DNA of 14,111 nt from Spirochaetaceae bacterium (lineage in GTDB: Bacteria > Spirochaetota > Spirochaetia > SZUA-6 > Fen-1364): positions 778-14,888 of the forward strand of contig PLNO01000354.1 of NCBI GenBank assembly GCA_003141795.1. The letters run 5' to 3'. The notes under the pieces are model-generated. The model was not told the DNA's origin. It worked only from the letters and a program-made list of their open reading frames with translations, and searched no databases. Position numbers and translations under genes: made by a program. Positions 13,218-14,111 of the stretch are shown piece after piece (the stretch's first letter is position 1; each line of letters opens with the position of its first letter).

Positions 13218-13273
13218 GGGCAGAGACTCCAGCGGCCCCCGCTCCCGTGCTCTTTGTCTCCGTCCGATCCATG

Positions 13274-14111
13274 TCAGTCGTTTCTCAATACCTGTGCCGT
13301 TCTTACCCCAGCGGCTCTTCGCGTCCCGAGCCAACCGGTAAGGGTGCCGCCTGCGACTGAAATGGCCAGCGCAAGGCCCAGCAGTGCCGGCGAGACCTGG
13401 ATCGGCAGGGTCATGGACCCAGCCTGGATCGGCGCAGCGGCGAGTCCCGGTAGCGGTTGCTGGAGCAACGGAACAGGTGTGGGAAGGCCCGCAAGCAGGA
13501 GGGCAAGAAGAAGGCCGATCGCCGTTCCGACGACACCACCGCAGATGCTGAGGATGGCAGACTCGGACAGGAATGTACGGACGATGTCACGGCGGCGCCA
13601 ACCAACGGCCTTCATCACGCCGATCTCACGCCTCCGCTCGGCCATGAGCCCTGATAGCGCCGCCCAGGCAAGGGCAACACCGCCAATCGCACCGAGAAGA
13701 CCCGCGGCAGCCGAGAACCGGGCTGTTACGCGTGACACTCCTCCCATGACCTGCAGAATGCTCTGCTGGCTCATCGCGCTGATCTTTCCCAACTTCGCCG
13801 AGAGTGACGTGACCACTTCCTCGGTGCGACTGGCGTCGGAGAGGCGCGCGTATACCTGGTTGACCTCACCCTCGGGGACACCTGCGAGCGCTTCGGCGTT
13901 GGGCAGCGACACGTAGAGATTTGCGACTCCTGCCTGGCTGCTCTGTTTCTGTTCCGCGATGCCGACGACGCGGTATTCTTTGTCGCCCACCCTTACCGCA
14001 TCGCCCGGTTTGATGCTGAAGAGCGCCGCAAAGTGACGGTCGGCCACGGCAACATCGCCGTCTCCCGCCTGCAACAGCCGCCCGCTGATCAGGCCATCTT
14101 TCAGCCCAACC
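13274..14111 (-). CDS. MacB/FtsX-type ABC transporter permease, C-terminal part
   Basis: The frame is open from the window edge (first full codon at 14110) to the TGA at 13274, about 278 residues, so the 5' part is missing; the TTG at 14074 is internal. The first part is periplasmic (VAVADRHFAALFSIKPGDAVRVG, then YRVVGIAEQ), matching the MacB-like core domain. The C-terminal FtsX domain follows with three membrane segments, roughly at AAGLLGAIGGVALAW, AILSICGGVVGTAIGLLLALL and PALLGLALAISVAGG. Between the first two is the cytosolic coupling motif AERRREIGVMKAVGWRRRDIV, which contacts the ATPase. Members move lipids, lipoproteins, peptides or antibiotics out of the inner membrane, or transmit force to the envelope. 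It converges on the MCP remnant, and no terminator stands out after its stop. The partner ATPase would lie outside the window. Confidence 0.92.
   Translation of the reverse strand, partial: VGLKDGLISGRLLQAGDGDVAVADRHFAALFSIKPGDAVRVGDKEYRVVGIAEQKQSSQAGVANLYVSLPNAEALAGVPEGEVNQVYARLSDASRTEEVVTSLSAKLGKISAMSQQSILQVMGGVSRVTARFSAAAGLLGAIGGVALAWAALSGLMAERRREIGVMKAVGWRRRDIVRTFLSESAILSICGGVVGTAIGLLLALLLAGLPTPVPLLQQPLPGLAAAPIQAGSMTLPIQVSPALLGLALAISVAGGTLTGWLGTRRAAGVRTAQVLRND

Noticed and set aside
13008..13916. A 302-residue plus-strand open frame as a gene
   Set aside because: Only the first 70 codons resemble a protein family (MCP); the rest is antisense to the FtsX-type permease.

Overview
The window reads as a stretch of a moderately high-GC diderm bacterial chromosome. 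A spirochaete-like host is my best guess. The reasons are a periplasmic binding protein with a cleavable signal peptide and no lipobox cysteine, an abundance of CUT2-type sugar ABC importers, an exported FAD/FMN reductase, and a chemoreceptor remnant with the ISAATEEQTTNAKQVSK helix. The taxonomy is an inference and was not tested. No rRNA, tRNA, CRISPR array, insertion sequence or phage gene was recognised.

Layout. (1) Bases 2-604 (+) are the 3' end of a sugar-type ABC ATPase, followed by a hairpin. (2) Bases 659-4740 (-) hold a three-gene unit read right to left. It contains a DUF7064/DUF7065-like (hydratase/lipocalin-like) protein, an overlapping PEP-synthase/rifampin-phosphotransferase-like enzyme, and a small secreted protein of unknown function. 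(3) Bases 4848-8940 (-) hold a complete CUT2 ABC importer in the order ATPase, permease, binding protein. It has a good sigma-70 promoter carrying a palindrome and a textbook terminator. (4) Bases 9148-11220 (+), divergent from the importer, hold a secreted FAD-dependent reductase with a C-terminal covalent-FMN domain. It has its own promoter, a foldable leader and a strong terminator. (5) Bases 11277-13011 (+) hold a 7-TM, PAS, GGDEF diguanylate cyclase in visibly AT-richer DNA. (6) Bases 13008-13217 (+) hold a fragment of a methyl-accepting chemotaxis protein with no usable reading frame around it. (7) Bases 13274-14111 (-) hold the C-terminal part of a MacB/FtsX-type ABC permease, cut by the window edge.

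How the parts may work together. The importer and the exported flavin reductase share a 407-base divergent control region and may respond to one signal, for example a carbohydrate or carboxylate that is imported or used as an electron acceptor. The reductase keeps the FAD fold of the fumarate/urocanate reductase family but appears to lack the arginine that binds the fumarate carboxylate, so its acceptor is probably something else. The least described part is the operon at 659-4740. There an ATP-grasp/phosphohistidine enzyme is translationally coupled to a DUF7064-like partner and followed by a secreted protein, which looks like an uncharacterised small-molecule or lipid-modifying pathway.
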